DNA of 64,000 bases from Saccharicrinis aurantiacus. Lineage in GTDB: Bacteria; Bacteroidota; Bacteroidia; Bacteroidales; Marinilabiliaceae. The notes beneath the pieces are model-generated. The model had not been told where the DNA came from and searched no databases. It worked only from the letters and a program-made list of their open reading frames with translations. The stretch is taken from the NCBI RefSeq assembly GCF_001660705.2, contig NZ_LYBV02000027.1, positions 186,001 to 250,000 on the forward strand. Direction: 5' to 3'. Each line of letters starts with the position of its first letter. Position 1 is the stretch's first letter. This document shows positions 9,329-19,700 of this stretch, piece after piece. The position numbers and the translations under genes were made by a program.

Positions 9329-10234
9329 TTACTTCTTTTGCCAAGCTCTAAAATAATCCACTTTATAAACTTCGTTAAGTCTGTTATCGTCGGGTAGGGC
9401 CCCAAACCACTTGTTACTTTCGCAGTTAAAGTTGATTTCTAAAGGCTGGTGCCAATGTGTATTTTCGGCAGTGCGAAACAGTACCCCATCAATGTAAAAA
9501 CGGATGTAATCTTCGTCCCACTCTAAACCCCAAGTATGGTAATCTTCTTGCAATTTAAATGGGATATAATATTTGCTGTTACGCGAAAAATGCTCTTTTA
9601 CATCACCCTTATCCTTTGGTGCTCTAAACACATGAATGTTTGAATTCAGGTCGTTTTCATTGTCGTGATTACCCGGACAGTTCTCACAAATATCTATTTC
9701 AGTCCACCAATCTTTACTTACGTTGGTCATCCAAAAACCCGTTACCCAAGGGGCATCCATTGGCTTTAAGCGCGCCTCAACATATCCGTACAGTAATTTC
9801 TTTTTACTTTTTATAAAACCCGTTGAATGCGTAAAGCCTTCTGGTAGTTGTTCATCGCCATGTTGGTTTACCTTAATAATTAAGTTACCATCGTTTAAAG
9901 AAACATTTGAACCATGGAAATAAGTTGGCTGGCGCCCTTTCCAACCCGGATTGTTTGGGTGCCATTTTTTCGTATCTAAGGTGTTGGCATTAAACTCATC
10001 GCTATACTCAGGTAGCATTTTCCATTTGCCATTATTTTTTTGATCAGATAAAGGATATTTGTTGTTTTTTCGGCTAGGCGCATTGCTAAAATCAACGCTA
10101 TCCTTATAAAACTTTTTAGGTTTGGTAAGGCCTTGTGCCGTTGTTTTCTTTTTTGTAGGCGTATTTTCTTGAGCGTTTATGGCGCCAATTGTCAGTAGTA
10201 ATACCAGAGTAGTTAAAAGTTGTTTGATAGTCAT
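9329..10234 (-). CDS. Secreted GH16 glycoside hydrolase, probable beta-agarase or porphyranase
   Basis: 301 residues with an SPI signal peptide (cleavage near INAQ, residue 22). The GH16 beta-jelly-roll is complete. The catalytic ExDxxE signature is EIDICE, giving E179 (nucleophile), D181 and E184 (acid/base). This beta-bulge form is typical of agarases, porphyranases and related enzymes rather than lichenases with all features of EIDIE. Other family segments are visible (KWHPNNPGWKGRQPTYF, YGYVEARLK, DYHTWGLEWDEDYIRFYIDG). Its neighbour is a GH86 gene, 108 bases upstream on the same strand. That supports red-algal galactan (agar or porphyran) as substrate. Exact specificity cannot be read from the sequence. 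Confidence 0.85.
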   Translation of the reverse strand: MTIKQLLTTLVLLLTIGAINAQENTPTKKKTTAQGLTKPKKFYKDSVDFSNAPSRKNNKYPLSDQKNNGKWKMLPEYSDEFNANTLDTKKWHPNNPGWKGRQPTYFHGSNVSLNDGNLIIKVNQHGDEQLPEGFTHSTGFIKSKKKLLYGYVEARLKPMDAPWVTGFWMTNVSKDWWTEIDICENCPGNHDNENDLNSNIHVFRAPKDKGDVKEHFSRNSKYYIPFKLQEDYHTWGLEWDEDYIRFYIDGVLFRTAENTHWHQPLEINFNCESNKWFGALPDDNRLNEVYKVDYFRAWQKK

Positions 10235-10342
10235 TTTGTATGTTGTTTAAATTATTTATTCCAGTTATCGGTTCTGAATGATGAAGCGGGCAATCCGTAT
10301 GTATTGTATAATGTTTATCATTTATACCTTATACTTTTTACC

Positions 10343-12163
10343 TTATTCTAGTACATTCAGTTTAACAGAGCTAATAAAGCCTGTACCATCGTCAAATGTG
10401 ATGCTTAATTTATTCTCATTTTTTAGCAATTCACTTGGTATCTCAATGTCAATTACTCCAAAAAATCCATTTTTAGTTCTGTCTTTCTGATCGTAACCTT
10501 TCCAATTGGTTGGGAAGCTGATTTCAGCATCATTAAATAGAATTTTGGCATTTAGAGCCTGTTCCAATGGGCGAGAAATTCCCAGTTTTAAAGTAGCACT
10601 TTGTGCTTTATCAGTAGCCGCTATACTAAAGTTGATACCTTGATTGGCTTCAATCTCTTTAAGATACTCGCTGGCATAATAGATCTTATTTTGAAGGGTC
10701 TTTTTTTGCTTCACCTTTTTACTGAAAGTGTACTCTAGTATGATGGCTTCATCGGCACCAATGCTAAGCGATTGTAAATTATTATCAGCTTCAGTAATGG
10801 TTAAGGCTGGTGCATCATCCTTCAAAAAAAGTCTGCGAACCTTTAGGTTTTCTACTTTAGGCAGATTGATAGTGTTTAGATCTAGGGTTTCTTTGCCTTC
10901 AAGGTTACTAAAGGCGATGTAGGCCTTGTTGCCATCAACAAAGGCATGACTTAAGATATCCGGATTTGAAGTTTTCACCGAGCTGTAATTTCCTTCTACA
11001 CCTTTCCAAAACTCATAAATTTTCATTAGATGAGTCCACTCATATTCATCATTTACTTTACGTAAACTTACCCATGGGTATGGATTCCCTTCGGGGTTTT
11101 TATACCACTTGGCCTTACCTGTAATAAAAGAAACTACCTTTTCTATTTCATCAGGTCTATCCATAAATTGCATAATTTGATGGTTAATGGAACGGATGTT
11201 TTTCCAATCGCGTAAGGCACTGTATGGCGTTCCGAACCAATCAGGGCGCGTTATTCCATGTTCTGATAAAACAATTGGCTTGGGCTTTCCCCATTTAATG
11301 GCGCCATAAGCATTTATAATATCCATGATGGCCTCGGCATTACTGCCTGAACGGAACGAATCGCCACCAGTTACGTTTTTGCCATCGTAAATATGAAAAG
11401 AAAGAAAGTCTAGGTCATCACCCGCCACATCCATAAACATTTTCATGCGCTCTTGCCAATGGCGGAATTCCCATAGCTCAAACGAGGGCCATGCCGAAGC
11501 AAATCCGCCCACTTTTACTTCAGGCACTTCAGCTCTGACAGCTTTAGCCACCTGAGCATGCATGCGTGCCATTTCAATTCTAACTTGTTCTTGCGTAATT
11601 CCACTTCCTTTTGTTGCCACAGATTTGGCGTGTACATAAGGTTCGTTTAGTGGCTCAAAGTATTTTGGTAGGGGAATATATCCGTTGGCATCTTTACCGT
11701 AATAGTTTTTAAAATTGAAAACGGCATACTCAGCCTCGGCAGAATAATCGGCATCTACACCCTTCCACTTAAAACCTTTGGTGCCTGTTTTACCAGGAGG
11801 GTGATTGGTAGAAATCATTGTTTCCTCCATGCTGGTATCCCCTTTTCTCCACTTTAGGGTATTTTTTCTATTTTTTTTAAGTTGCGATAAATACTCCTCG
11901 CGTGGAAGCGCCATTTTTTCTTCGGCCTCGCCTAAACGTGGCCCTCCAAAACTGCGACCAAAGCCAACACCGAGGTCTTTAATATACTGTAGTTCGTCTT
12001 CGCTAAACTCAGCAGAAGAAGCGTGCATGTTAAAGAATTTTTCGCGTTGTAGTTGCGATATATTACCGTATTGCTTTTTGGTATTCACATCTATATCTAC
12101 CTTAACCTGTGCGGTTCCCAAAAGAGGTATGCAGAGTAATAGTGCTGTTTTTAATACTTTCAT
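10343..12163 (-). CDS. GH86 beta-agarase/beta-porphyranase
   Basis: 606 residues with a signal peptide (cleavage near GTAQ, residue 19). The TIM-barrel catalytic residues are in EPLNEP (E174, acid/base) and VLSEHG (E301, nucleophile). The N-terminal REKFFNMHASS and GFGRSFGGP segments are characteristic of GH86. The C-terminal 250 residues are beta-rich accessory domains. There is no type IX sorting tail, so it is probably periplasmic, or released by another route. GH86 enzymes cut internal linkages of agarose or porphyran. With GH16 and GH2 it forms a small agar-type locus, although no SusC/SusD pair or sulfatase is present here. Confidence 0.92.
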   Translation of the reverse strand: MKVLKTALLLCIPLLGTAQVKVDIDVNTKKQYGNISQLQREKFFNMHASSAEFSEDELQYIKDLGVGFGRSFGGPRLGEAEEKMALPREEYLSQLKKNRKNTLKWRKGDTSMEETMISTNHPPGKTGTKGFKWKGVDADYSAEAEYAVFNFKNYYGKDANGYIPLPKYFEPLNEPYVHAKSVATKGSGITQEQVRIEMARMHAQVAKAVRAEVPEVKVGGFASAWPSFELWEFRHWQERMKMFMDVAGDDLDFLSFHIYDGKNVTGGDSFRSGSNAEAIMDIINAYGAIKWGKPKPIVLSEHGITRPDWFGTPYSALRDWKNIRSINHQIMQFMDRPDEIEKVVSFITGKAKWYKNPEGNPYPWVSLRKVNDEYEWTHLMKIYEFWKGVEGNYSSVKTSNPDILSHAFVDGNKAYIAFSNLEGKETLDLNTINLPKVENLKVRRLFLKDDAPALTITEADNNLQSLSIGADEAIILEYTFSKKVKQKKTLQNKIYYASEYLKEIEANQGINFSIAATDKAQSATLKLGISRPLEQALNAKILFNDAEISFPTNWKGYDQKDRTKNGFFGVIDIEIPSELLKNENKLSITFDDGTGFISSVKLNVLE

Positions 12164-12184
12164 ATGTATTGCTTTTTAATAAAA

Positions 12185-12236
12185 AAGGTCTGTTTTATTC
12201 TAATATTAGGCATCAATATTAGAGAAAACAGACCTT
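12185..12236 (-). terminator. Long terminator hairpin after GH2
   Basis: An outer stem AAGGTCTGTTTT pairs with AAAACAGACCTT. An inner stem TCTAATATT pairs with AATATTAGA. A run of T follows on the minus strand. It separates the GH2 gene from the GH86 gene, so these are at least partly independent transcripts. Confidence 0.8.
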
Positions 12237-12296
12237 ATAAAGGGTAACAAACTAATCACAAATTAGGGGGCTTTACTTTATAAGTCCCTAATCATA

Positions 12297-14753
12297 TTAT
12301 TTCGATGTTAATTCAATGCTTTTACCCACCATGCCATCTGATTGAATATTGAGTTTGATGGTTCCGGCTTCTTTTGTTGATTGTAGAATAACCAAACACT
12401 TACTGTTAAATGCGCTGTGCTTATTGGCTTTAAATGCTTCGTGACACATATTGTCACCATTGCCGACACCCGCTATGCTTGCTGGGCCTTCCACACTAAA
12501 GTTTAGCATGTTGTTTGCTTTTGGGGCAACATTACCATCCTTATCAGTAAGGGTACACTCCACATAAATTAAATCTTGCCCGTTGGCCTTCATCTCATTT
12601 TTGCGTGTTTTTACCTCAATGGTATTGGCTTTACCTGCTGTAGCCACAGTTTTACTTGCTACCGCTTGGTTATTATTATAGGCAACCGCCTTTAAAACAC
12701 CAGGCTTATAAATCACTTCCCACTCTTGGTATTCAACATCTTCAGTTTCGTTTTTTTGCTTGCCTAAGCTTTTTCCATCCTGAAATAATTCAACTTCTTG
12801 TCCGTTGGTATAAGCATAAACCGTTACTTTTTTGCCTTCCATTCCATCTAAATTCCAATGTGGATAAATGTGTACCATTGGCTCTTCGGTCCACTGCGAT
12901 TGGTAAAAGAAATAGCCATCCTTAGGGAAACCGCATAAATCAATAGGTGCAAATGATGAGGAACGTGCAGGCCACCCAAAAGGAATCACCTCGCCTAAAT
13001 AATCCCATCCAGTCCATATAAACATACCCATCATATGCGGCCTGGTTTTTACAATGCGCCAGGCTTCCATTCCTACTTCTCCTCTGATATCGCGTTTTTC
13101 TACCCATTCATAGGCATCATCGTGTTTGTAGTTGAGTTTATCCCACCATTCTTGTTTTTCTTTGCCATATAAATAAGTGCCACGTGGGTAAAACGATTGT
13201 GCCGACTCGTGCTCGGTAATAACTGCCATAGTATTTGGCTGCGCTTTGCGCTCCTTCGTTAAACCATCGTCCTTAATGTAGTTGTAGCCATAAATATCAC
13301 TTGTTGCCACGGCATCGCTATTGGGCCACTTGTTCCAACCATAACCATAAACTCCATTGGTTACAGGTCTATAATCGAGCTGATGCACAATATTTGCCAA
13401 ACGTTCACCAATAGGCGCACCCTCGGGATTCATCATTTGTACAATTTCGTTACCAATACTCCACATGGCTATTGATATATGGTTTCGGTCTCTAAGTAAA
13501 CAGTCTGTTAAATCCGTATCGGCCCACTCTTTAAACTCATTGGCATAAAAATCAACCGGAATGCGAATTTTCTTTCCATCCTGCACTGTAGTGGGCGATT
13601 TAATTTTCTCCCACTCATCAAATACTTCGTTCATAACAATGAATCCCATACTATCGCAAACCTCTAAAAACTCCTCAGAAAAAGGATTGTGTGCCGTTCT
13701 TATTGCATTACAGCCCATTTCGCTCAAAACTTCAAGCTGTCGCTCAATGGTTCTGCGGTGAATGGCTGCACCCAAGGGACCACCTGCATGGTGTAAGCAA
13801 ACACCCTTTAGTTTTGTGTGCACGCCATTAATAAAGAATCCCTTATCGCTGCTGTATTCAAATTTGCGAATACCTGTTTTGTTTTCTTCAGAATACATTA
13901 CCTGACTACCACTTAATAATTCTGTTTTTATGGTATACAGATGTGGATTGTTTTGGCTCCAAGCCCTTGGATGCTCTAATTTAACAATCGATTTAAAGGT
14001 GTTTTCTTCCTTTGAAGCTAATTGAGCGGCCTCTTCGTATTGTGTAACTTGTTTGCCATTAGCATCTATTACAGTATGGCGTATGGTAAATACGTATTTT
14101 TTATCGAAGTCGTTTTTAACGCATGTTTCTATATTCAGGTTGGCTTCGCTTCCGTTATAATCGTTGCTATGGATGTAGTTGCCCCAAACCGGAACATATA
14201 ATTTATCGCTAACAATTAAATGTACATGACGGTAAATGCCGGTTCCTGTATACCATCTTGATCCAGGTTGCGCAGAATTGTCGAGTTTAACAGCTATAGT
14301 GTTTTCTCCACCATAGTTGAGGTGATCTGTTAAGTCGTAATGAAAAGCAATGTAACCCAAAGGCCTTTTGCCCAAGAGGTGGCCATTAATATATACTTCG
14401 GAGTTGCGGTAAGCTCCATCAAAGTAAATTACAAATCGTTTGCCTTGGTCTTTGGCAGATACCTCAAACGATTTACGATACATACACTTTCCGGCAGGCA
14501 ACCAGGCGCCACGCGAAAACGAGGCATTTTCTTTACTAAAAGGTCCTTCGATACTCCAATCGTGAGGTAAATTTACATTATCCCATTGCGAATCATCAAA
14601 GATGGTTTGTTGGGCATTTTTAATATCTCCTTTTACAAATTTCCAATCGAAATCAAAAAGGTGTTTTCCGTTTTTTGTCTGCTGTTCGCTGGTGCAAGAG
14701 AATAGTGTAATGCAACAGATAAATACAGTTAGTGATTTAATTATTGAGTTCAT
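12297..14753 (-). CDS. GH2 beta-galactosidase, lipoprotein
   Basis: 818 residues. The N-terminus ends in the lipobox LFSC (C20), so the enzyme is membrane-anchored. GH2 architecture is clear: a sugar-binding jelly roll (NLPHDWSIEGPF, FDGAYRNSEVYING, GSRWYTGTGIYRHV), an Ig-like domain, then the TIM barrel. The acid/base is E436 in SIGNE and the nucleophile region is ITEHES (E514). Beta-rich C-terminal domains follow (VYAYTNGQEVELFQDG). GH2 galactosidases of agarolytic Bacteroidota trim terminal galactose from agar or porphyran oligosaccharides, which fits the GH86 and GH16 neighbours. A winged-helix regulator is divergent, 196 bases away. Confidence 0.9.
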   Translation of the reverse strand: MNSIIKSLTVFICCITLFSCTSEQQTKNGKHLFDFDWKFVKGDIKNAQQTIFDDSQWDNVNLPHDWSIEGPFSKENASFSRGAWLPAGKCMYRKSFEVSAKDQGKRFVIYFDGAYRNSEVYINGHLLGKRPLGYIAFHYDLTDHLNYGGENTIAVKLDNSAQPGSRWYTGTGIYRHVHLIVSDKLYVPVWGNYIHSNDYNGSEANLNIETCVKNDFDKKYVFTIRHTVIDANGKQVTQYEEAAQLASKEENTFKSIVKLEHPRAWSQNNPHLYTIKTELLSGSQVMYSEENKTGIRKFEYSSDKGFFINGVHTKLKGVCLHHAGGPLGAAIHRRTIERQLEVLSEMGCNAIRTAHNPFSEEFLEVCDSMGFIVMNEVFDEWEKIKSPTTVQDGKKIRIPVDFYANEFKEWADTDLTDCLLRDRNHISIAMWSIGNEIVQMMNPEGAPIGERLANIVHQLDYRPVTNGVYGYGWNKWPNSDAVATSDIYGYNYIKDDGLTKERKAQPNTMAVITEHESAQSFYPRGTYLYGKEKQEWWDKLNYKHDDAYEWVEKRDIRGEVGMEAWRIVKTRPHMMGMFIWTGWDYLGEVIPFGWPARSSSFAPIDLCGFPKDGYFFYQSQWTEEPMVHIYPHWNLDGMEGKKVTVYAYTNGQEVELFQDGKSLGKQKNETEDVEYQEWEVIYKPGVLKAVAYNNNQAVASKTVATAGKANTIEVKTRKNEMKANGQDLIYVECTLTDKDGNVAPKANNMLNFSVEGPASIAGVGNGDNMCHEAFKANKHSAFNSKCLVILQSTKEAGTIKLNIQSDGMVGKSIELTSK

Positions 14754-14850
14754 TAAATATTATTTTGTGTTAATTATTGAATTATTTTGTTGCCTGCAAA
14801 GTATGAAAATACCATTCGATTGGTTATTTAATGTGATGCTCAACTGTGGA

Positions 14851-14917
14851 TTAACCGTTATTTAACCTTTTTAACAATGCTGATTTTAACCCCTTTATAA
14901 AGATTTAAATTAACCCC
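14851..14917. promoter_or_regulatory. Cluster of TTAACC boxes between GH2 and its regulator
   Basis: TTAACC occurs at 14851, 14862, 14886 and 14910. The last two extend to TTAACCCC and are 24 bases apart. They lie in the divergent promoter region and are a candidate binding site for the neighbouring regulator. Confidence 0.35.
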
Positions 14918-14949
14918 ATATTTTAAATCAGTTTTATATTTTTGTAAGC

Positions 14950-16125
14950 ATGAAAAAGATCGATACCACCCACGATGTAGATGAGGCACTCCAAAAAATT
15001 TGCAGTCATCCAATTTTTGAAAAATCGCCCCGAAATATTCGGCTCTTAAAATTTCTAGTAAATCAAGCTAAGGAAGGAAATGATGTAAAAGAGCATATTA
15101 TAGGTTTAGAATTATTTGAGCAAAACTACGATCCTGAAAAGAACGATGGAAAGGTTAGGGTATACATGTATAACCTTAGGAAGAAACTATCGGAGTATTA
15201 CGATGCGGTTGGTACTAGTGATGCTATTATTTTTAATGTAGAGAAAGGGCAATATAACTTAAGTTATGGCGCTAAAAGTACAGGGGATGCAGAAGCTTCA
15301 AACACCGTATTGAAGTTGTCGCTTACCAAGCAACATTTAAGCGTGTTAGGTATTATAGCTTCTGTACTGGTTTTAGTGGCGTTTTTATATCCTACAAAAA
15401 ATACTTTTGTTTGGGATAACTACTTTAAACCCAAAGCTAAAACCATTTGTGTTGTGGCGGATCATATGATGTTGCAGCAAAAACAGGTGAATGGCAATTG
15501 GCAACCTACTTTTATATCGGGCATAAACTCAGAAAGTGATTTACTTAAATATTTAGGAAAGAATAAGAAGGAACAAATTAGAGCCACCGATTATACTATG
15601 ATGACTAAGATGGCACCTTTTGTGATACATACCCTTTGCAATTGGTTTGCGGATAATGATAGTCGTTTTGAGGTGTGTTTAGAGTCTGACTTTAAGCTTG
15701 AGGAAATTAGAAACCACAATATTATTTATGTGGGACAGAATAAAACCATGAAAACTTCCAAAGCATTATTCCTGCGTAATAGTAAGCAATTTGAGATATT
15801 TAGAGATGGATATACGAGCTCCAAGCCCAATGAGGTTGATACATATGCTACCACCTTTGATGATGAGGCGAGGGTAGAGTATGCCATGGTATCTTACGCA
15901 CCACTGGAGAATGGCAATACTGCTATTTTTTTAACATCGAATAATGATATTGGAACTTTGGCAACGGTTCGAAATTTCACTAATATGGATTGGTTAAAAG
16001 AATTTTATGAAAAAATGCCCGATGGAAATCCATATTTTAATGCTTTATTTGAAGTAAGCGGATTACGCAGAACCGATACAAGTTGCTCACTGGTTGAGTT
16101 AGAAATATTAAATGGTACACTTTAA
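14950..16125 (+). CDS. Membrane-anchored winged-helix regulator of the agar locus
   Basis: 391 residues. The first 110 residues resemble an OmpR/CadC-type winged-helix DNA-binding domain (SPRNIRLLKFLVNQA, GLELFEQNYDPEKNDGKVR, VYMYNLRKKLSEYY, FNVEKGQYNLSY). A single transmembrane helix follows at about 130-147, then a 240-residue probably periplasmic domain of unknown fold. This is a one-component, ToxR-like layout: a sugar or envelope signal outside could be passed directly to DNA. It is divergent from the GH2 gene, so local control of the agar-degrading genes is the natural guess. The sensor specificity is unknown. Confidence 0.65.
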   Translation: MKKIDTTHDVDEALQKICSHPIFEKSPRNIRLLKFLVNQAKEGNDVKEHIIGLELFEQNYDPEKNDGKVRVYMYNLRKKLSEYYDAVGTSDAIIFNVEKGQYNLSYGAKSTGDAEASNTVLKLSLTKQHLSVLGIIASVLVLVAFLYPTKNTFVWDNYFKPKAKTICVVADHMMLQQKQVNGNWQPTFISGINSESDLLKYLGKNKKEQIRATDYTMMTKMAPFVIHTLCNWFADNDSRFEVCLESDFKLEEIRNHNIIYVGQNKTMKTSKALFLRNSKQFEIFRDGYTSSKPNEVDTYATTFDDEARVEYAMVSYAPLENGNTAIFLTSNNDIGTLATVRNFTNMDWLKEFYEKMPDGNPYFNALFEVSGLRRTDTSCSLVELEILNGTL

Positions 16126-16160
16126 ATAACTTCTATAATAAACAATAGCCTAGGAAGAAA

Positions 16161-16655
16161 ATGAATATTCAATTAAATGAACTTAACGAATCTGATTTAG
16201 AGATAGTAAAAGAAATTTACGACTATTATATAATTAACTCTACTGCCACATTTCATACTGAGCATATTTCTATAAACGAATTGAAAGAGTTTATGTATGT
16301 GGGTGATGCTAAATACAAATCGTACTTAGTTGAATTTGAAGGAGAGGTTTGCGGATATTGTTATTTAGCACCGTATAAGAAGCGCCAAGCATATGCAAAA
16401 ACAGCAGAAGTTACCTTATACTTAAAGCCAAATTTTGGCGGTAAGGGTATTGGGAAACAAGTATTACTGATGATTGAAAAAATCGCCTTGCAGAATGGAA
16501 TCAATAATTTATTGGGAATAATTACGGGTGAAAACCTAAATAGCATTAAACTATTTGAGCGTTGTGGCTATAATAAGTGTGGGCATTTTGTAAAGGTAGG
16601 AGAGAAGTTTAATCGCTTACTCGACGTGCTGGCTTATCAGAAGATATTGGGGTAG
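16161..16655 (+). CDS. GNAT-family N-acetyltransferase
   Basis: 164 residues, a single GNAT domain. EVTLYLKPNFGGKGIGKQVL is the strand-4/acetyl-CoA pyrophosphate loop (R/Q-x-x-G-x-G/A type), and GENLNSIKLFERCGY is the C-terminal motif B. The N-terminal TATFHTEHIS and YCYLAPYKKRQAYAKTAE segments resemble the phosphinothricin-acetyltransferase-like branch. It would acetylate an amine of an unknown small molecule. It starts 36 bases after the regulator gene and may be co-transcribed. A strong bidirectional terminator follows. Confidence 0.85.
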   Translation: MNIQLNELNESDLEIVKEIYDYYIINSTATFHTEHISINELKEFMYVGDAKYKSYLVEFEGEVCGYCYLAPYKKRQAYAKTAEVTLYLKPNFGGKGIGKQVLLMIEKIALQNGINNLLGIITGENLNSIKLFERCGYNKCGHFVKVGEKFNRLLDVLAYQKILG

Positions 16656-16678
16656 TATTGAAATCTATTTGCGCATAA

Positions 16679-16713
16679 AAAAAGCGGTCTCCTCATTAGA
16701 AGAACCGCTTTTT
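16679..16713. terminator. Bidirectional terminator
   Basis: Stem AAAAAGCGGT/ACCGCTTTTT between the convergent GNAT gene and the type IX-secreted protein gene. Confidence 0.8.
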
Positions 16714-16730
16714 GTCCTTATACCCGTTAT

Positions 16731-19700
16731 TTACCTTTTAATAAATTGATGGTGACTAGTGCCTTGTTTTGATTGAATCTTTAGTAAATAATATCCTGTA
16801 TCAAGATCGGAGATGTTTATTTGGGATTGCTCACTGCGCAACATTTCTTTTCCAGAAGCAGACAGTACCGTATAATTGGCATCCATATTAATGCCCTTTA
16901 CCGTAATAAACTTTTCAGCAGGATTTGGGAAAAGCGTCACATTTTGGTGTGCAGTATCACTGAGACTTGTACCTGTTGCTTTTATAGTAATATTAACATC
17001 AATATTATCAGAGCCTTCGTTATTACTTACGCCTAAATTTATTTTTATTACAGAATCGTTAGCAACATATGGAGCCGTAAAACTTAGTTTGTGTTTATAG
17101 GCAACGCCATCTTCTATTTCTTCGGGGGCAGACCAAATGTAATCAAGCTCTTTACCGATAGAACCATGAGCATAAAGAGTGACCTCTTCTCCCGCATTCA
17201 CAGTAACATCGCTACAAATAGCTTTAATTTCTTCAGTTTTTATAATACCTTTTGACCAGCCGCTTCCCCATGAGGCACACCATAAAAGACTTTCGTTATA
17301 AGGGTCGGGCATAACTTCTACAATTTTATTGGGCTGACCTAAGTTATTGTTTACCTTTTCCCAACTATTACCTGCATCAAAAGAAAGGTAAACACCAGGG
17401 TTCATAAAGTCTTCAGCGAGGCTAGCCGACTGCCCCCCACAACTAATTACTAATAAATCGGGGTTAATTGGGGAAGTTTCTGCTTGCCAAACAGATGGAG
17501 CTATAAAAATGCGAGTCCATGTACTTCCGTTATCTATACTTTTCCATACACCACCTTCGCTAATATCAGTGCTTCGTTCTCCTGTACAAATATACATATG
17601 GCCAGTAGACTTATTCATATGGAAATAATTAACCGACTTAACCGCATCTGGCGTATTTATCTTGGTCCAGTTAATACCTTTATCAGTCGATTTATATAAA
17701 CCACCATTTTTATTAAGCGATGCATATAAAGTTTCTGGATTATCGTGGTCCAGTACTATTCTTCGTACACTGCTATTGCTAGGCATACCTGCAGTGCTTA
17801 ATGTCCAGTTATAGCCTCCATCCGTTGAGCTATAAACACCGTATCCGCCTTTAGTTAAAACGTCCTCATCAACGCTTGAGCCAACTTCAGAGAGCGTTTT
17901 TTTTATGGAACAGAAATACATATTATCAGGATTTACGGGATCAATTACTAATGAATATTGAATAGCTAAACCTTCCCAACTGTCGTTGCTGGCTTCAAAA
18001 ATTGTGGCAATATTTTCCCAAGTAGCACCACCATCAGTAGTTCGTCTTAATTTACCTCTGTGCGATTGTCTCCAACTCAATATATATATCGTGTTTGGGT
18101 CGTTAGGATGTACTGCAACAGTTGATATAGAATGCGCTCCACCATCGTGAACTTGCCCTTCAATTTGTGTTACAGCTACAGCTTCCTTATCAAGCCAATC
18201 ACCATTATCAACCGTTTTCCATAAGCCATGCTCTCCTGAGCAAAGTAACTTTCTATCTGGGATTCCTGTTTCATGTAAAATAAATCTACCAGGAAGGTTA
18301 CTATCTCCACGACCGATCCAAGCTTTGCTACCTTCCTCAGTTTCATAATCATCAACCTGTTCCCAACTTTCGCCATGATCGTTAGAACGCAATGTTTGCT
18401 GATCAATGCCAATAAATACCTCTCCATCAGCATTTATAGCAAGCATCCGGTTACCCGATGTAGCAGAGCTATGATCCATTTCGCGCTGAAGGTGGGCATA
18501 TTTTATATTTGCACCAGTAGGATTATTTCTACTTTCCCAATAGGATTTGTTGGTATCGTTAATCCAATAGCTGCCATCCCTAGCACAGGTAATCCAATTT
18601 AAGCCGCCATCGGTAGTTTTCCAAAGTTCTCCTGGTCCAAAACTCTTATCGTGCTTTTTATTATGACAGATATAAATTTCGTTTTTATCAAGAGGATTCA
18701 CAACAATTCGGTTGTATGTAGGAAATGCAATGCTTGGATAATCAGTATATTTTGCCTCCGAATCAGAGCTTGAGATGCCAAACCAATTACCTACTGTTTT
18801 ATGAAAGAAATTGAGTTCAGTACTACTAGTAATTTGTGTCATATCAATGGCTATATTACCTGATATATTCTGCCAAGTATTTCCATTATCTGTACTCTTG
18901 TATACTCCTCCTTTACATTCTACGGTGTTTCCTTTGTCTTCAAAAAAGGTTTGTTCAATACAGTATAGTATAAATTCGCTGTTGCCATCATAATACATAC
19001 ATAAGTCGCGGGGTCGGTTATTGGGTAAGCCCGAAGCGCTCGAAATCCAGGTTGTGCCACCATCTGTACTGCGGTACATACCTTGCCCTGTTGCTATAAT
19101 CATTATATCGGGGTCAATCGGACTAATAATAATTCGCCCCACATCTAAATCATCCGAAATATCAGTTGCTATTTTAGTCCAGCCAGCACCGGCATCTGTG
19201 GTTTTAAGGATATAGCCATAACTGGCAGAGCTGGATTGCGTTCCTTGTGGTTTTTCAGCTGAACGATGATTGTTTTTAATATCCCAAAAGCCACCAGCAC
19301 CAATAAACCATGTTTGATCATCTTCAGGATGAATGGCTATCTTAGTGTGCATATTATAAGTGTTGTCAATGGTTTTTGGTAGTGTAGAAACCTGAGTCCA
19401 ATTTCGTCCTCGATCCTGCGTGGTATAAACCCAACCACGTCGCTCCAAAGCTACCCCATAATCAGGATTTTGAAGAGAGAACTTAATATCTAGAGTACGT
19501 TCTAAATCAATACCTAAGCCATCTTGGTCTTTGATGGTGTACCACGATTCTCCATTATCCCAAGTGCCATAGGTTACATGCATATCAGGTCCCATAAACA
19601 TGGTGTTAACATCGGTTGGATGACACCAAAACTCTTCATTATAGCCCGACATACCAGGGCCAAATTGTGTCCACTCAACTTTATCGCTCGATGCGATTCT

